Of a stretch of DNA of 64,000 nucleotides, positions 35,824 to 46,092 are shown in pieces (position 1 is the first letter of the stretch; each line of letters opens with the position of its first letter). The DNA is taken from positions 1 to 64,000 of the forward strand of contig NBIV01000234.1 of NCBI GenBank assembly GCA_003194525.1, given 5' to 3'. The position numbers and the translations under genes were made by a program. This DNA is from Gracilariopsis chorda (taxonomy: Eukaryota > Rhodophyta > Florideophyceae > Gracilariales > Gracilariaceae). Below the pieces are notes generated by a model. That model made no database searches. It had not been told where the DNA came from and saw nothing but the letters and a program-made list of their open reading frames with translations.

Positions 35824-37707
35824 GGTTGGGATTCTATTCGCAAATGGTGCAAACGGCGGCCGAAAAGCTTCTGCGAGCTTCTCCACGGAATGTACGACGG
35901 TGCACTGCAATTCGGGAAATGGCAAAACTTGTATCTGCGCCCTTGTTCAAAGACATAAATTTTCGGTCGATATCAGAGTTGATCTTACTTCGGGAATACT
36001 TGACCAGAAGTGTCTCCGAAGGGGAGGGCCAAGAACGGAACGAACGAAAGAGGCGTTTGACCTGTCTTTTAAGAAAGGGCAAAAGCACAACTTCGAAATA
36101 CAACGAGGTTCGCGCAGATGGTAGCCTGGTATATTATTGGCTATCCCTTGCGAAGTCTTCGTATACTGGTGTATTTGTCGTTGTGACCAATCGTTGTTTC
36201 CCTTACGCCGAGCAGTATTATAGGTCACGCGCTATTCCACTTCTCTATGCGAAAGTGTGCTGAAAACATTTCCTGTGTTTTGTGGGCAAAAAAGCAGGAG
36301 GCGAGAATGTATTGCATCCTTGCTGTGACAGCAAGTTCCCCGATAGTACCAACGGTACCAAATACCGACGATTAAGAGTGTGGCGAAGTAGCTTCTTTCC
36401 TTTCTCTTTCTTATTGTACCCTGTTTCCTTGCCCCGAACCTCTTCCCGTCTTCCCTCTGTCCAGTTCTCGTATCAGATATCTTACCTGCATAGGGATCAA
36501 GCATCGTGCCTGATGGCTACCTTGCAATCATAACATAATCCCACGACGCCTTACCTTTAACCCTTCTGTTGTTTCAATGACCCCTAAGCTGCTGTGCAGT
36601 TCACCGTTTTGATTGCATGCTTTTGTGCTTGACTGGGGGTCACGGCAGAGCAAATCCAAACCAATGTCGAGATGAACCGTGACAACCAATCACTATGACC
36701 CGTTTCTTACACAAGAGTTTCCTGGTGTCTCTAATCTGCGACAGGCGACAGGCTTCAGTCGCTTTACGTCATCGTATTGCCTCATACTTAGAAGTTCATA
36801 GGGAGCACTCCGTTGATCGTCTCGGTGATGTGTCCTTGAAGTCCCAGCATTCCGTATTGCTCTTCCGGCTGTTTATAGACGCAACATAGTTTTTGGTCCC
36901 CGCTACATTGAATGCTGCATGCCAATGGAGACCTAGAAACCCGTGAACAACACAAACCAATTAGCATTGCATGCTCTCTCCTTGATTCTCTTATACGTTA
37001 ACCTAATCGCTTGACCCATTAATTACGTTTTACCATTTCTGATATATGATCATAACGAACGAGTCAGTATCCATGCATTCCACTGTCCATCACGGAATTT
37101 GCACAGTTTGTTCAGCCTCCAGTGCACACGAGTATGGATGGGTCCGTTCCCCCGAAGTACTCGCTTCTCCCTGATGTATGGTTCTAACGACTGACTGAGT
37201 TAGTATTGCGTACATTCCGCAGCTGCTTCTTTGGTGTGTTCTACAGAGAGTTGAGATCGTATGTGGAACTGCTTTCCGAATCCATTGCCGATGAGCGATC
37301 TGTCGTCGACCAGTCGTGTTCTCCTTTGCGGTAGTCAGTCTCAAACGATCGTGCTTCTACTCCGAGCGGCGAATGATGCGAGCGAACCGATATACGATTT
37401 GAAATTTTGAACTTTCCCTAAAATGTTCTGGCACTGTGGTGGTTGATTTCTCATCAAGCTCGAAGCGGGTGAAATCTGTGGGAAGGCGGGTGTTCGGTGT
37501 TGATTTTGCTCATACCTGGAAAACCCCTCAAGAGCCTGTCGTTGCACAGGGGTGAGGATAGATTGCTAACCCTTTACCGTTGGTACGGAAGGCACAATAG
37601 GATACCTTTCGGAATTATTCGTTCTGCGGTCTTCTAGCATTGCGTTCATCAGTTCAAGCTTGTTGAAAGCACGGAGGTCTGTTCGATCTGCGGCAATTTG
37701 CTCCACT
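35824..37707. other. 1.9-kb gap before TDP2
   Basis: Frames up to 182 codons occur on the plus strand (35715-36263) but overlap the hypothetical gene's first exon and resemble nothing. On the minus strand an ATG at 36504 is followed by a donor-like CAG-GTAAGA, but no downstream exon was recognised. The motif TACCGTTGGTAC occurs near 36347-36358 (reverse) and 37579-37590. Confidence 0.4.
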
Positions 37708-38667
37708 ATGAACGGAAAGGGGCAGATGGTTCGCTTCCTGTCATGGAACGTTGACATGAGCACAGAGCCCATAGGCCCTCGTATGCACGGACTGCTGTTG
37801 CAAATACGAGAGCTGAAACCAGATGTCGTGATGCTTCAGGAAGTTACGCCAATATCATTCAAAATTCTAGGCAAGTACCTTTGGGATACTGTCGACAACG
37901 TCAAAAGTGATGCAACTGAACAGAATATGAACTCGGTTGGCCGAACAACAGGGGAGAAAGAGAACGGGGATGTAGCTCAGCAACAGGCGCCCCATTCCAC
38001 TGCGTTGGGACATGCACCTTATGACCTTCACATTGACCCTAGCTGGCCAGAAGAACTGCCGTACTTCTGTTTGCTTTTGACTCGAAGGAAGCTGTTCTAC
38101 AACCCCAGTAGTAGCACCACGAGATTTGCAACGTCCAGAATGTACCGTGGGTACGTCGCGGCTTCCGGAACAATCTCCAGTGGCGCAAACCTGTTCATAG
38201 TCACGAGTCACCTGGAATCGTCGAAAGACAGTACAGTGGAAAGAAAATCGCAGCTGCTGCAAATCCTGGACACAATGAGAGAGCGTGTTGATGAAGGCTA
38301 CTCGACTTTCTTTGCAGGGGACACAAATCTGAGAGAAGCGGAAGTGCCTGCGTCGGAAATCATAAAGAAGCCCAAAGCTGGGGAATCGGGACGGCGTAAG
38401 CGCAAATCAATGAAGGAAAAATTCTCGGACGTGTGGGTGATGGCTGGTGGCAGTGACGAAAACAAGTTTACGTGGGACACGCAAAGCAACGACAACCTTG
38501 GAATGGTTGGGGACTTTCGACCAAAATCTCGATACGACCGGGCGTTCGTATTGTCGCCTTCAAATGGAGAACGTGTGTCTGGGTTTAACTTGGTCGGTCG
38601 TGAGAGGTTGGAATGTGGAAGGTTCATTAGTGACCACTGGGGCCTGTGCATAGACATGATTTACTAG
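37708..38667 (+). CDS. TDP2: Tyrosyl-DNA phosphodiesterase 2
   Basis: An endonuclease/exonuclease/phosphatase-fold enzyme that removes topoisomerase II adducts by cutting 5'-phosphotyrosyl bonds. From the ATG at 37708 it has 319 aa; the frame opens at 37660. Catalytic motifs of TDP2 are in order: FLSWNVD, MLQEVTP (metal-binding Glu), TSHLESS, FAGDTNLREAEV (catalytic Asp/Asn), YTWDTQ-like FTWDTQSNDNLG, DFRPKSRYDRAF and SDHWGL (catalytic His). The GDTNLR and SDHWGL strings are nearly identical to animal TDP2. The N-terminal ubiquitin-binding domain of animal TDP2 is missing, and a ~40-residue insertion follows the first Glu motif. Convergent with the dehydrogenase, with only 5 bp between stop codons. 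Confidence 0.92.
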   Translation: MNGKGQMVRFLSWNVDMSTEPIGPRMHGLLLQIRELKPDVVMLQEVTPISFKILGKYLWDTVDNVKSDATEQNMNSVGRTTGEKENGDVAQQQAPHSTALGHAPYDLHIDPSWPEELPYFCLLLTRRKLFYNPSSSTTRFATSRMYRGYVAASGTISSGANLFIVTSHLESSKDSTVERKSQLLQILDTMRERVDEGYSTFFAGDTNLREAEVPASEIIKKPKAGESGRRKRKSMKEKFSDVWVMAGGSDENKFTWDTQSNDNLGMVGDFRPKSRYDRAFVLSPSNGERVSGFNLVGRERLECGRFISDHWGLCIDMIY

Positions 38668-38672
38668 TGCAG

Positions 38673-39599
38673 TCACCACGCTGAGAAGGTGGATTTAGTA
38701 GGTAGGGTTCGACCATTAATCCTTTCCAAGGACTTGATAAGCGCTTGGGTACCCAATCGCTCATCGCCGCAAGCGCACAATGAAACGTACAACTGTTGAG
38801 CGAGGGCGAGTCCCGGAAGAGACACTCTCATCTGTTTGCAAGCTTCCAGAGCAATGCCAAGATCCTTGACGAAATGCTCGACGTAGAAACCGGGTTCCAT
38901 ATCGCGCTTCAGAATTCTGGGGGCGTAGGATTGTACAGAGAAGGATCCGGCACCACCTCCTGCAATGGCGCCTAAGTAACTCTCGAGATCGAGACCTGCC
39001 GCATGGGCGTACACTAACCCCTCGCACATTCCCAGCATGGATGTTGCGATCGTGATCTGATTGGCCATTTTGCAATGCTGCCCCGTTCCTGGACCTGCGA
39101 AGACGGTAACGGTACTGGCAAAGCAATCCAGGACGGGTTTAACCTCGTCGACGGCTTTCTTGTCGCCGCCCACCATGATGCTGAGTGTACCCTTCTTGGC
39201 GCCGATGTCACCGCCAGTGACAGGGGCATCGACGACGAAACGGCCACGTGCAGCGGCGAGTGCGGCGAGTTCTGCGGCGAGACCGGGCTCGGACGTGGTG
39301 AGGTCGACGACGATGCCACCCTCCTTGAGAGTGGAGAGCACGCCGTCGGTGCCGGATATGACCTCGCGAACATCAGAAGGGTATCCAACCATGGTGAAGA
39401 CGATGTCTGAAACGGCGGCTACTTCGGCTGGGCTGTCGGCATAACGGGCACCTAGATCGAGGAGGGGTTGCGCCTTGGACTTGGTGCGGTTGTACACGGT
39501 TAGCGGGTAGCCGGCTTGGATGACATGGGTGGCCATGTTACGGCCCATGACACCGGTTCCGATCCATCCGATGGCAGTTTTCGCTGGGCTGGCGGGCAT
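38673..39599 (-). CDS. Beta-hydroxyacid dehydrogenase (3-hydroxyisobutyrate dehydrogenase family)
   Basis: NAD(P)-dependent oxidoreductase of 308 aa from the ATG at 39599. The Rossmann motif is IGWIGTGVMGRNMATHVIQAGY with NRTKSK after the second strand, which suggests NADP preference. Substrate motif: DAPVTGGDIGAKKGTLSIMVGG. Catalytic helix: GTGQHCKMANQ with the active lysine, followed by the C-terminal all-helical domain (VKDLGIALEACKQMRVSLPG). The family includes 3-hydroxyisobutyrate, tartronate semialdehyde and glyoxylate/succinic semialdehyde reductases, and sequence alone does not decide. The frame is open upstream to 40058, but that part crosses a 15-G run and reads as low-complexity sequence. 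Divergent from the EDEM-like gene. Confidence 0.85.
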   Translation of the reverse strand: MPASPAKTAIGWIGTGVMGRNMATHVIQAGYPLTVYNRTKSKAQPLLDLGARYADSPAEVAAVSDIVFTMVGYPSDVREVISGTDGVLSTLKEGGIVVDLTTSEPGLAAELAALAAARGRFVVDAPVTGGDIGAKKGTLSIMVGGDKKAVDEVKPVLDCFASTVTVFAGPGTGQHCKMANQITIATSMLGMCEGLVYAHAAGLDLESYLGAIAGGGAGSFSVQSYAPRILKRDMEPGFYVEHFVKDLGIALEACKQMRVSLPGLALAQQLYVSLCACGDERLGTQALIKSLERINGRTLPTKSTFSAW

Positions 39600-39658
39600 G
39601 TTTTCAAGCGGCGATGAGAGGGTGCAAACGAAGAGGAGTTTGAGCGGGTTGGGGGTTT

Positions 39659-39673
39659 GGGGGGGGGGGGGGG
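39659..39673. repeat. Run of 15 G
   Basis: A homopolymer on the plus strand in the 5' leader of the dehydrogenase gene (minus). A hypermutable tract of this kind can vary in length; it lies outside the chosen coding region. Confidence 0.9.
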
Positions 39674-40135
39674 TGTTGGGGAAGGACACAGAGGTGTTGC
39701 GGTTCGGAGGTTGGTTTATATGTGCATGGATGTAGGATATTACAGCACTGTACCGAAAAGTTGGGTGCAAGAGACAGCGCTTGGGATGGGATGAAGTTTT
39801 GCGCACGGAGCGCAACGGCTGCACGCGCTGCATCGAAGATCGAACAGGGCGGATCTGGGAGCATGTGTGCACGCACGTGTGTGTTGATATTTCGGGAACG
39901 GAGAAGGTCATGCGCTGGCGGCGGTATGCCACGTGGAAGGCTGGCACAGCCCAATGCGGGGGGGACAAGTGGCCAAAGGGCATTGCGTGAATCGCGTGAC
40001 GACGGGTGGCGTGACGCGTGTGACATGCGCCGTAGGGGCGTGATCGCTGGGTCGTCACCGTGGACGCAGGCGGAATTGCGTTCGAACAGAAATTGCTCGA
40101 GTTGCGCTTCGCGTTGCGCTTCGCGTCGCGGGGCG

Positions 40136-41980
40136 ATGGCGCTTCGTTTCCGGTTGCGCGCGCGTGGCGCCATGCGCGTGTTGCTGCTGCTGGCCGCGTG
40201 CTGCGCGTGCGCCACCGCAGAGATCTCGATCCGCGCCTGCGCGCCGCACGATAACGCGCTACTGACGCATCGCGTGTTGCACAACTTTGAGCACGCGTAC
40301 CGCAATTACAAGCTACATGCGCTTCACTTCGACCAGTTACGCCCGCTTTCTTGTTCCGGAGAGGACTCTTTCGGCGGCTTGCATCTCTCCCTCGTCGATA
40401 CCCTGGACACGCTCTTCATCGTGCGCGATTACTTTGAGTTTGTCCACGCGGCCAAGTTCTTGGTGCACCGACTTTCGTTTGATCTCAACTCCACCGTGTC
40501 GCTTTTCGAGATCAACATTCGCGTTTTGGGCGCCCTTTTGTCCGCTCATGGTCTCGTCACCGAGGGATTTGAACATACGCGCTTTGATGCCTGGTTGTGG
40601 TGGCCGTCTTACGATGATGGTTTGTTATACCTGGCCTATCAACTTGCTGAACGTCTCATGCCCGCTTTCCACACGCCCACGGGAATTCCATACGGCGCTA
40701 TTCACCTTCAGCACGGTGTGTCTCCTAATGAATCTATCGTGGCCAGTACGGCCGGTGCCGGCTCGCTCTTGCTTGAATTTGGAACGCTTTCTAGGTTCAC
40801 CCGCTTGCATAAGTATTATCGCGTCGCTTTCCGCGCTATGGAGGCACTTCATGTACGCGCCGCATCCACTGGTTTGGTTGGCAATCATATCAATATTGTT
40901 ACAGGTGTTTGGGTTGCTACTGATGCTGGCGTCGGAGCTCTCATTGATTCCTTTTACGAGTACATGCTCAAGGGCTATATTTTGTTTGCTGATCAACGCT
41001 TGTTGCGCATGCATCAAGCCAGTTATGACGCCGTTCGCACGTACGTGCGGAAAGGCGATTGGTTTCTCAATTCGGACATGTGGACAGGTCACCCGGTTTC
41101 GTCGGTGCTCTCATCCCTGTCCGCTTTTTATCCCGGCTTCATGCTTCTCCACGGTGAAGTGGATCACGCCGTCCGTGCTGCAAGGGCCCAATATACTGTT
41201 TGGAGAAAGTATGCATGTCTGCCTGAGGGGTATGATGTGTTGAGAAAGCTTCCTGTTGATGGTCAGGTCAACTACCCATTACGTCCAGAACTGGCGGAAA
41301 GCGTTTTCTATTTGCATTGGGCAACCGCCGATCCGGCCTGGATTGCAGTAGCGGACGCTATGTTGCAAAGTATTGAACGAACGTCTCGCGTTCAATGTGG
41401 CTTTGCTCAAGTTCATGACGTCACTACGATGCAACTCAATGACCTCATGGATAGTTTTTTGATGAGTGAAACTTTCAAGTACTTATACTTGATCTTCCAG
41501 GGAGACGATCATTGGATCCGTAATGGCGCTTATGTGTTCACTACTGAAGCGCATCCTTTGTTTATTTCACCTCATTCTTTGGATATCCCTGGTGTCGAAC
41601 CGCCGAGCACAATTCCCGTGAAATGCCCGCGCAGACCGCGAGCAGAGCGGCTGTTGCACTGTGGATATGGTATGCAAGGTACCGATTATCCGACGCTTAC
41701 GAAAAAGAACATTGTGCGCGACCGAGTGGACCCGGATGTCGCCATGCAGGTGAACCATCTTGTAGAGCACCACGGCGTTGGTGTGCTGCACATGGGAAGT
41801 GTATTCCTGAGCGACGACGAGGTGTATCGCGTTATGAAAGTGCATGACAATGAAATCGTCTTTGCAAGGTTGGATGATAGGGAAAGTGAGATTGAGCGAT
41901 TCAGGCAGGCTAATGTTGCCTGTTCTTATATTCGAGGGACTGACCTTATTCGCGGTCTATGCAGATGGCATGATACATGA
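40136..41980 (+). CDS. EDEM-type ER mannosidase-like protein (GH47)
   Basis: Glycoside hydrolase family 47 protein of ER-associated degradation, trimming mannose on misfolded glycoproteins or recognising them. An ATG at 40136 or 40172 starts a leader ending in MRVLLLLAACCACATAE, a clear signal peptide. Family motifs: HFDQLRPLSC, GGLHLSLVDTLDTLFIV, FDLNSTVSLFEINIRVLGALLSAH, GIPYGAIHLQHGV, GSLLLEFGTLSRFT, the IDSFYEYMLKGY acidic helix, and ATADPAWIAVADAMLQ. The T-E-H motif EAHPLFIS near 41547 is the GH47 calcium/terminal signature. The C-terminal ~130 residues lie beyond the catalytic barrel. EDEM1, 2 or 3 is not decided; there is no ER-retention tetrapeptide. The GC-rich 5' end carries a short repeat of GCGTTGCGCTTC. 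Confidence 0.9.
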   Translation: MALRFRLRARGAMRVLLLLAACCACATAEISIRACAPHDNALLTHRVLHNFEHAYRNYKLHALHFDQLRPLSCSGEDSFGGLHLSLVDTLDTLFIVRDYFEFVHAAKFLVHRLSFDLNSTVSLFEINIRVLGALLSAHGLVTEGFEHTRFDAWLWWPSYDDGLLYLAYQLAERLMPAFHTPTGIPYGAIHLQHGVSPNESIVASTAGAGSLLLEFGTLSRFTRLHKYYRVAFRAMEALHVRAASTGLVGNHINIVTGVWVATDAGVGALIDSFYEYMLKGYILFADQRLLRMHQASYDAVRTYVRKGDWFLNSDMWTGHPVSSVLSSLSAFYPGFMLLHGEVDHAVRAARAQYTVWRKYACLPEGYDVLRKLPVDGQVNYPLRPELAESVFYLHWATADPAWIAVADAMLQSIERTSRVQCGFAQVHDVTTMQLNDLMDSFLMSETFKYLYLIFQGDDHWIRNGAYVFTTEAHPLFISPHSLDIPGVEPPSTIPVKCPRRPRAERLLHCGYGMQGTDYPTLTKKNIVRDRVDPDVAMQVNHLVEHHGVGVLHMGSVFLSDDEVYRVMKVHDNEIVFARLDDRESEIERFRQANVACSYIRGTDLIRGLCRWHDT

Positions 41981-42902
41981 CCTTGGCAGTCTCAATCTAT
42001 ATTTTAAATTGGAGTTACCAACTCAGAACGGAAGCTCGTATTGCAGTGTTCGAGCTATGCGACATCAATTTCAACAGTCCATCTTTGATTGCGTTATTGT
42101 TGTTATTGCTGTGCACTGTGGGTGGACCAAGCTACCGATTCGTGATTCACTCTCCTCGGATTTTCCTCCCTGCGAGCGTTGGCAGACTATGACGGCAGAA
42201 TGTGTGTGTGTGTGTTTATATGAGCTCGTGTCCCTTATTCCAGGACTACGGTAGGGGTTAAAGTGAAGGCAGCAGAATGATGGACTGTGCCATGTCGGGA
42301 CCGCCGGTATATTCCCCTCATAGCAGTAATAGCTAAAGCCAACGTCATACGCTTTAACATGGGTCGTCCGTTCGTTTCGCTATATACTGAAGAACAAGTT
42401 CCGGTAGCGAAACATTTTCTTCGACCAACAAGGGGTGGTACCAAATACAGTCTTATTGAAGCCCCGTTTGGGATGATAGCGACAAAAGACGGCCGTCGAC
42501 TGCAAAGGTTTCGATCCAGCTCTACAGAATTTTGACATGACTCTTTATTCACTTTGCTATGGGGGCATGCTGATCGTCACTGGAATACTTGCGTGGCTGA
42601 TAACATCTGGCTTTAATCGCGAACGACGATGCAATCAGAGTTTGTCAAAAGAAAAGTGCACTGACAGTTTAATATACCCTTCTTTGTTCTCTGAGCCTCT
42701 TCGCTTTGAGAAGGTTGCTTCACACAGTGAATCTCCAACTTTCGAAGAATCAACTGCGATTCCTCGATTCTCTTCAAGAGAGCAAGTAAAAAAGCAATGT
42801 AAGCTTCCAAAAACAAGAAAGTAGGACTCCATTGATTAATCATTGGTGCTTGAATTGAATCAGAGAGAGAAGCAAGTGGTGCATTAGCTCGGGAAAAGAT
42901 TG
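41981..42902. other. Gap with two doubtful small ORFs
   Basis: After the EDEM-like gene there is a TG repeat at ~42199-42212 and two small plus-strand frames, 42287-42535 (82 aa) and 42537-42824 (95 aa). The second begins MTLYSLCYGGMLIVTGILAWLITSG, a plausible membrane anchor, followed by a polar tail. Neither resembles a known family. Confidence 0.35.
42537..42824 (+). CDS. Possible small membrane protein, 95 aa
   Basis: A short frame with one N-terminal hydrophobic segment (~3-25) and a polar Ser/Lys-rich tail. There is no family match by eye and no clear promoter. The competing minus-strand frame across the same region is of similar length, so this is a weak call. Confidence 0.22.
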   Translation: MTLYSLCYGGMLIVTGILAWLITSGFNRERRCNQSLSKEKCTDSLIYPSLFSEPLRFEKVASHSESPTFEESTAIPRFSSREQVKKQCKLPKTRK

Positions 42903-43208
42903 CTACATGGTCTCATCATCCACTGAAATGGTAAGTCCTTCCAGAACTTCGGTGCTGGGCTCGGGGCTCATGATCATGTCTTCCTCTGCTTCGCGAATGA
43001 TATTTGCTACAGCCGTATCCAGTTTCCTGACGAGAATAGTCACGTCACGCTCCATGTCCGTCACCGCTTCCGGGGAGGCATCAAGAAGTTCATCTTCAGC
43101 TGTTGCTTCTAATTCATCAAGGTTAAGGGCATTAAGCGGCGCAAACATGCATCCTAACAACAGAACGACCAAGAAGAAGCTGACCTGCACTCGGAAAAGG
43201 CGAGCCAT
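42903..43208 (-). CDS. Small secreted or vesicular acidic protein
   Basis: About 101 aa from the ATG at 43208 (MARLFRVQVSFFLVVLLLGCMFAPLNA); eight further codons are open upstream. The first ~27 residues are a textbook signal peptide with likely cleavage after LNA. The mature part (~74 aa) is acidic and helical (LDELEATAEDELLDASPEAVTDMERDVTILVRKLDTAVANIIREAEED), with no cysteines. No family recognised. It could be a cell-wall or secretory-pathway peptide. Confidence 0.5.
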   Translation of the reverse strand: MARLFRVQVSFFLVVLLLGCMFAPLNALNLDELEATAEDELLDASPEAVTDMERDVTILVRKLDTAVANIIREAEEDMIMSPEPSTEVLEGLTISVDDETM

Positions 43209-44544
43209 TTGGGTGTATGGAGTACGAGGCAAAAATGCAGTCGGTTAGCTGTGTTTGATATGAAGTACGACGGAAGAGTTAGTCAGGATGTTTACTATAA
43301 TCCGTTCGTTCTGGGCAAAGGCGTTACCTGAGTTTCGACACTAGCAGCATCCCGCTCTCGCTTCTGCTGATGACATCGTTTGGCATAGTTGTCACATGCC
43401 TGAGTTCATGAAGCGGTCCTCCCATTTCGGCGCAGACTACCGTTTGTTCTGGTCTACGCTATTGTTCCCACAACTGAGGTGTTCCGAGTACATAAAATAC
43501 GTAGCGGGCCACCATGAAGTTGTTTTCACACTTCCAGCTTCCTCTCCCGTACCAGAAACAAAAGAATATGGACCTGTACCATGATCAGGACAGAAACGAC
43601 AAGTATTCCCTTTTTGGCCCTTGGGGAGGTGGGTAAGGTGGTCAAATGAGAAGGTCTGATCCCGTTCTTTGTGTCAGGCGTTTTTATATCAGTAGCAAGC
43701 GTTTATGGTCTAGATTGTCGTTTGTTACTAGACGCCCCTGAGCATTCAGAGGAAGAAGCCAATAGACATCTGGCCCAGTCACGTCTGTGTAGCGAAAGCC
43801 ACCAATCCCTGATGGATGCACAACCTTGAACGCCGTACACCTGTCCGAAGATATATTCTTGATCGGATACTATGATGGTGTTGTTTCTATGCGGGACGCT
43901 ATCTTGTTTGTTTGTTTAAGGGCCGTGTTTCTGATTCCGAAGGCACGATAAGGCTCCGTAAGAGAAGAAGCGTTCTCTGTCAAGACAAGGGCGGCGATGT
44001 AGATCACATGATGTCCGTCATTCAGACCGATAACGGATATCCTTCCTCGCATCATCTACGAATGTTTCGTAGGCAGCTCATCTGGCTGCCTTCTGAGTTT
44101 CTACATCAGCTTTATCTATTGTCTCCCCACTCGCCTTTCACTGGGTGAAAAGTGCATTGCGAAGGAGTTGAGAGCAGTGAAGGCGCATCAAGTTGGACCC
44201 TTGGGCGTAAGCCCGTGAACCCATACAATAAAAGAACCTAATTTCTGGACTGCAGGCGTCGGAAAGGTGCTGAGACAGTGGGCACATTCCAGGAAAGACG
44301 ATTCGCTTTGGACATTGTAAGGTGTGCCGAGCGTTTCCAGACTCATGTTTGATAATGCATAAGGAGATGTATACACTCAGTCAGATGATCGGAACAGAAA
44401 ACGGAAGCATCAAGGATGCAGGTATAAGTAGTGACGGGCGTGCAATGACTAGCTCTGGCGAGGTGAAAGTGCCTGTCACGTTTCATAAGCTTTTCTGAAG
44501 ACGAGTTGATACTTTTCATTTTACAGCATACGATATGAACGGAG

Positions 44545-44550
44545 AAAAAA
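44545..44550 (-). terminator. Pol III terminator of initiator tRNA-Met
   Basis: Six T on the minus strand, 22 nt after the tRNA 3' end, as expected for RNA polymerase III. Confidence 0.6.
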
Positions 44551-44572
44551 TAATAGCTTCACAGGACACGCT

Positions 44573-44644
44573 AGCATCGCTGGGTTTCGATCCCAGGACC
44601 GCTGGGTTATGGGCCCAGCACGCTGACCACTGCGCCACGATGCT
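44573..44644 (-). tRNA. Initiator tRNA-Met (CAU)
   Basis: A 72-nt tRNA on the minus strand. Acceptor arms AGCATCG and CGATGCT pair fully, starting with the A1:U72 pair typical of eukaryotic initiators. The anticodon arm is CTGGG-CCCATAA-CCCAG, with three G:C pairs next to the loop and anticodon CAT. The T loop is ATCGAAA, the initiator form, rather than TTCGAA. The D arm GCGCAGTGGTCAGCGT is normal. There is no intron, in contrast with tRNA-Asp in the same window. Confidence 0.95.
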
Positions 44645-45441
44645 TTCAATGCGACTGCAGGCAGCGAGTCAGTTGCAAACTCATATTCCAAGATTCCACT
44701 AGTGTGCAACCTTATGGCCTTTAAGCTGCTTTTGGTGTGCCGGATACTTCAAAAGGAAATATACGAATTTGACTACAGATAGCTCTCATAGATACGAACA
44801 AGAATACAAACATGAAAGGCCACACTAACTTCAAGGAGTGGTGTCCTTTTATTTGATAAATGATGGAAACTCTTTTTATTGCTCTATTTGATTGTTGAGA
44901 AGAGCACATGGGCAAATCTTCAATAGGTTCTTGCTGAAGCTATTTTCTTAGAATTAGCGTCATATCAATCCTCGAAGCTCTGAACTCCCCTGACGCATGC
45001 TGTATCTAGACAGCAGCTAAACGCCTGGAGGATGGAGAACGGGTGAAAAGGCTGCAACATTTCAGAGGGTGTAACGAGTTTGATGCTTACATTGGCGGGA
45101 CGAGAAAAGACCCCAACAAAGTCTATTCTTACTGGCTGGAACGGGTACACATATAAATTTGGTTTGAGTAGCAAAAAATTTTACCATGTTTTGGCGGGAA
45201 ACCTACACTCTTGTAAATGAAATCCTAGTGCACAATCATTCCGGCTGCGGCCACCCTGTGCTTGTTCTGTTCACGATAAAAATCCCGCAGTGCCTTCCAT
45301 GCTCTCGCCGCTCCACCTGCTTCGCTTCGCGAGACATCAGCAACCCTGCTGTTCCTGCAATGCAACATTTCCCATGTCCTTTAACCCAAGATGTCGTTGT
45401 AGGAAACAAGCATTGAACGAAGCGTCAAGTTTGAAGCCAGA

Positions 45442-46092
45442 ATGGAAAGCCTAGAGGAGGTGGGGCGCCCGTACAAATGGAAGCGCACAATGGCGCCACC
45501 TGAAGAATGGCGAAAGAGATTATTGCAGCAGTGCCTGAAGCGAATAAAACATACCCGCGATGAAGAGCTTCACAGCCGGCGAAAAGCTCGCTTGAGAATG
45601 ATTGAGGAAGAGGCCGCCCTTCTGAATTCTGAACCGACACATCTTTGCGATGAAGATTTGGAGGCTCTTATCGCGGATCTCGAAGCAGCTATGGACGCCG
45701 AGCGAAGAGAAGCTGAACAGAAGCTGCTAGAGGATGAGGAGAAATTAATACAAGACTTTGAACGCCTTGGAAAAGAAGTTGCCGATTTGGACAGCGAGTT
45801 ATACAGCTTTCAAGAAGATCGGTTTAGGGAGGATTCGAGCGATTTAATCTGTCCTGTTTGCGAGCGTGGGTCCCTTCATGTTAGAGAAGGTGTGGTCTTT
45901 TGTCGCTGTGGAGTGAGAGTTGATGGTGGTACCTATGATAACCTCACTACAGATATTGTGAAGCAACGGTTGGAGCAGGTGTTTGCGAAACATGCCAACT
46001 GCGGAAGCTCACCAAAATTTCAAGTACGTGATATGTTTGGGAGGTTTTTGTGGGTACACTGCCGTTGTGGGGAGGACTGTATTGTACTATGA
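45442..46092 (+). CDS. RPAIN: RPA-interacting protein (RPAIN/RIP)
   Basis: A 216-aa homologue of the importin-beta adaptor that carries replication protein A into the nucleus. Residues ~15-50 hold the basic N-terminal region with WRKRLLQQCLKRIKHTRDEEL, matching the RIP N-terminal domain (WKEAFRQRCLERMRNSRD in animals). Residues ~55-115 are an acidic coiled coil. The C-terminal zinc-finger region begins LICPVCERGSLHVREGVVFCRCGVRV and closes VHCRCGEDCIVL, matching the family (LICPVC, VVCQCG, terminal VIL). One exon. It precedes a 1.4-kb gap before SCC3. Confidence 0.85.
   Translation: MESLEEVGRPYKWKRTMAPPEEWRKRLLQQCLKRIKHTRDEELHSRRKARLRMIEEEAALLNSEPTHLCDEDLEALIADLEAAMDAERREAEQKLLEDEEKLIQDFERLGKEVADLDSELYSFQEDRFREDSSDLICPVCERGSLHVREGVVFCRCGVRVDGGTYDNLTTDIVKQRLEQVFAKHANCGSSPKFQVRDMFGRFLWVHCRCGEDCIVL

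Larger units (their letters stand above)
43209..45441. other. 2.2-kb intergenic region containing the initiator tRNA
   Basis: Apart from tRNA-iMet at 44573-44644, I see only frames below 80 codons, none resembling a protein. Density of genes here is much lower than in 17-32 kb. Confidence 0.45.

Noticed and set aside
36478-36500. String TCTTACCTG resembling the U1 snRNA 5' end
   Set aside because: First base differs from the invariant ACTTACCTG, and no U1-like stem-loops or Sm site follow.
36232-36504. Minus-strand frame beginning MLDPYA with a donor-like CAG-GTAAGA after its sixth codon
   Set aside because: Looked like another tiny first exon, but no downstream exon with recognisable coding sequence was found; the rest of the frame is Arg/Lys/Cys-rich and random-looking.
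43209-45441. Search for CRISPR arrays, rRNA or further tRNAs in this and the other gaps
   Set aside because: No regularly spaced direct repeats, no rRNA-like stretches, and no other A/B-box pair with cloverleaf pairing was seen by eye.
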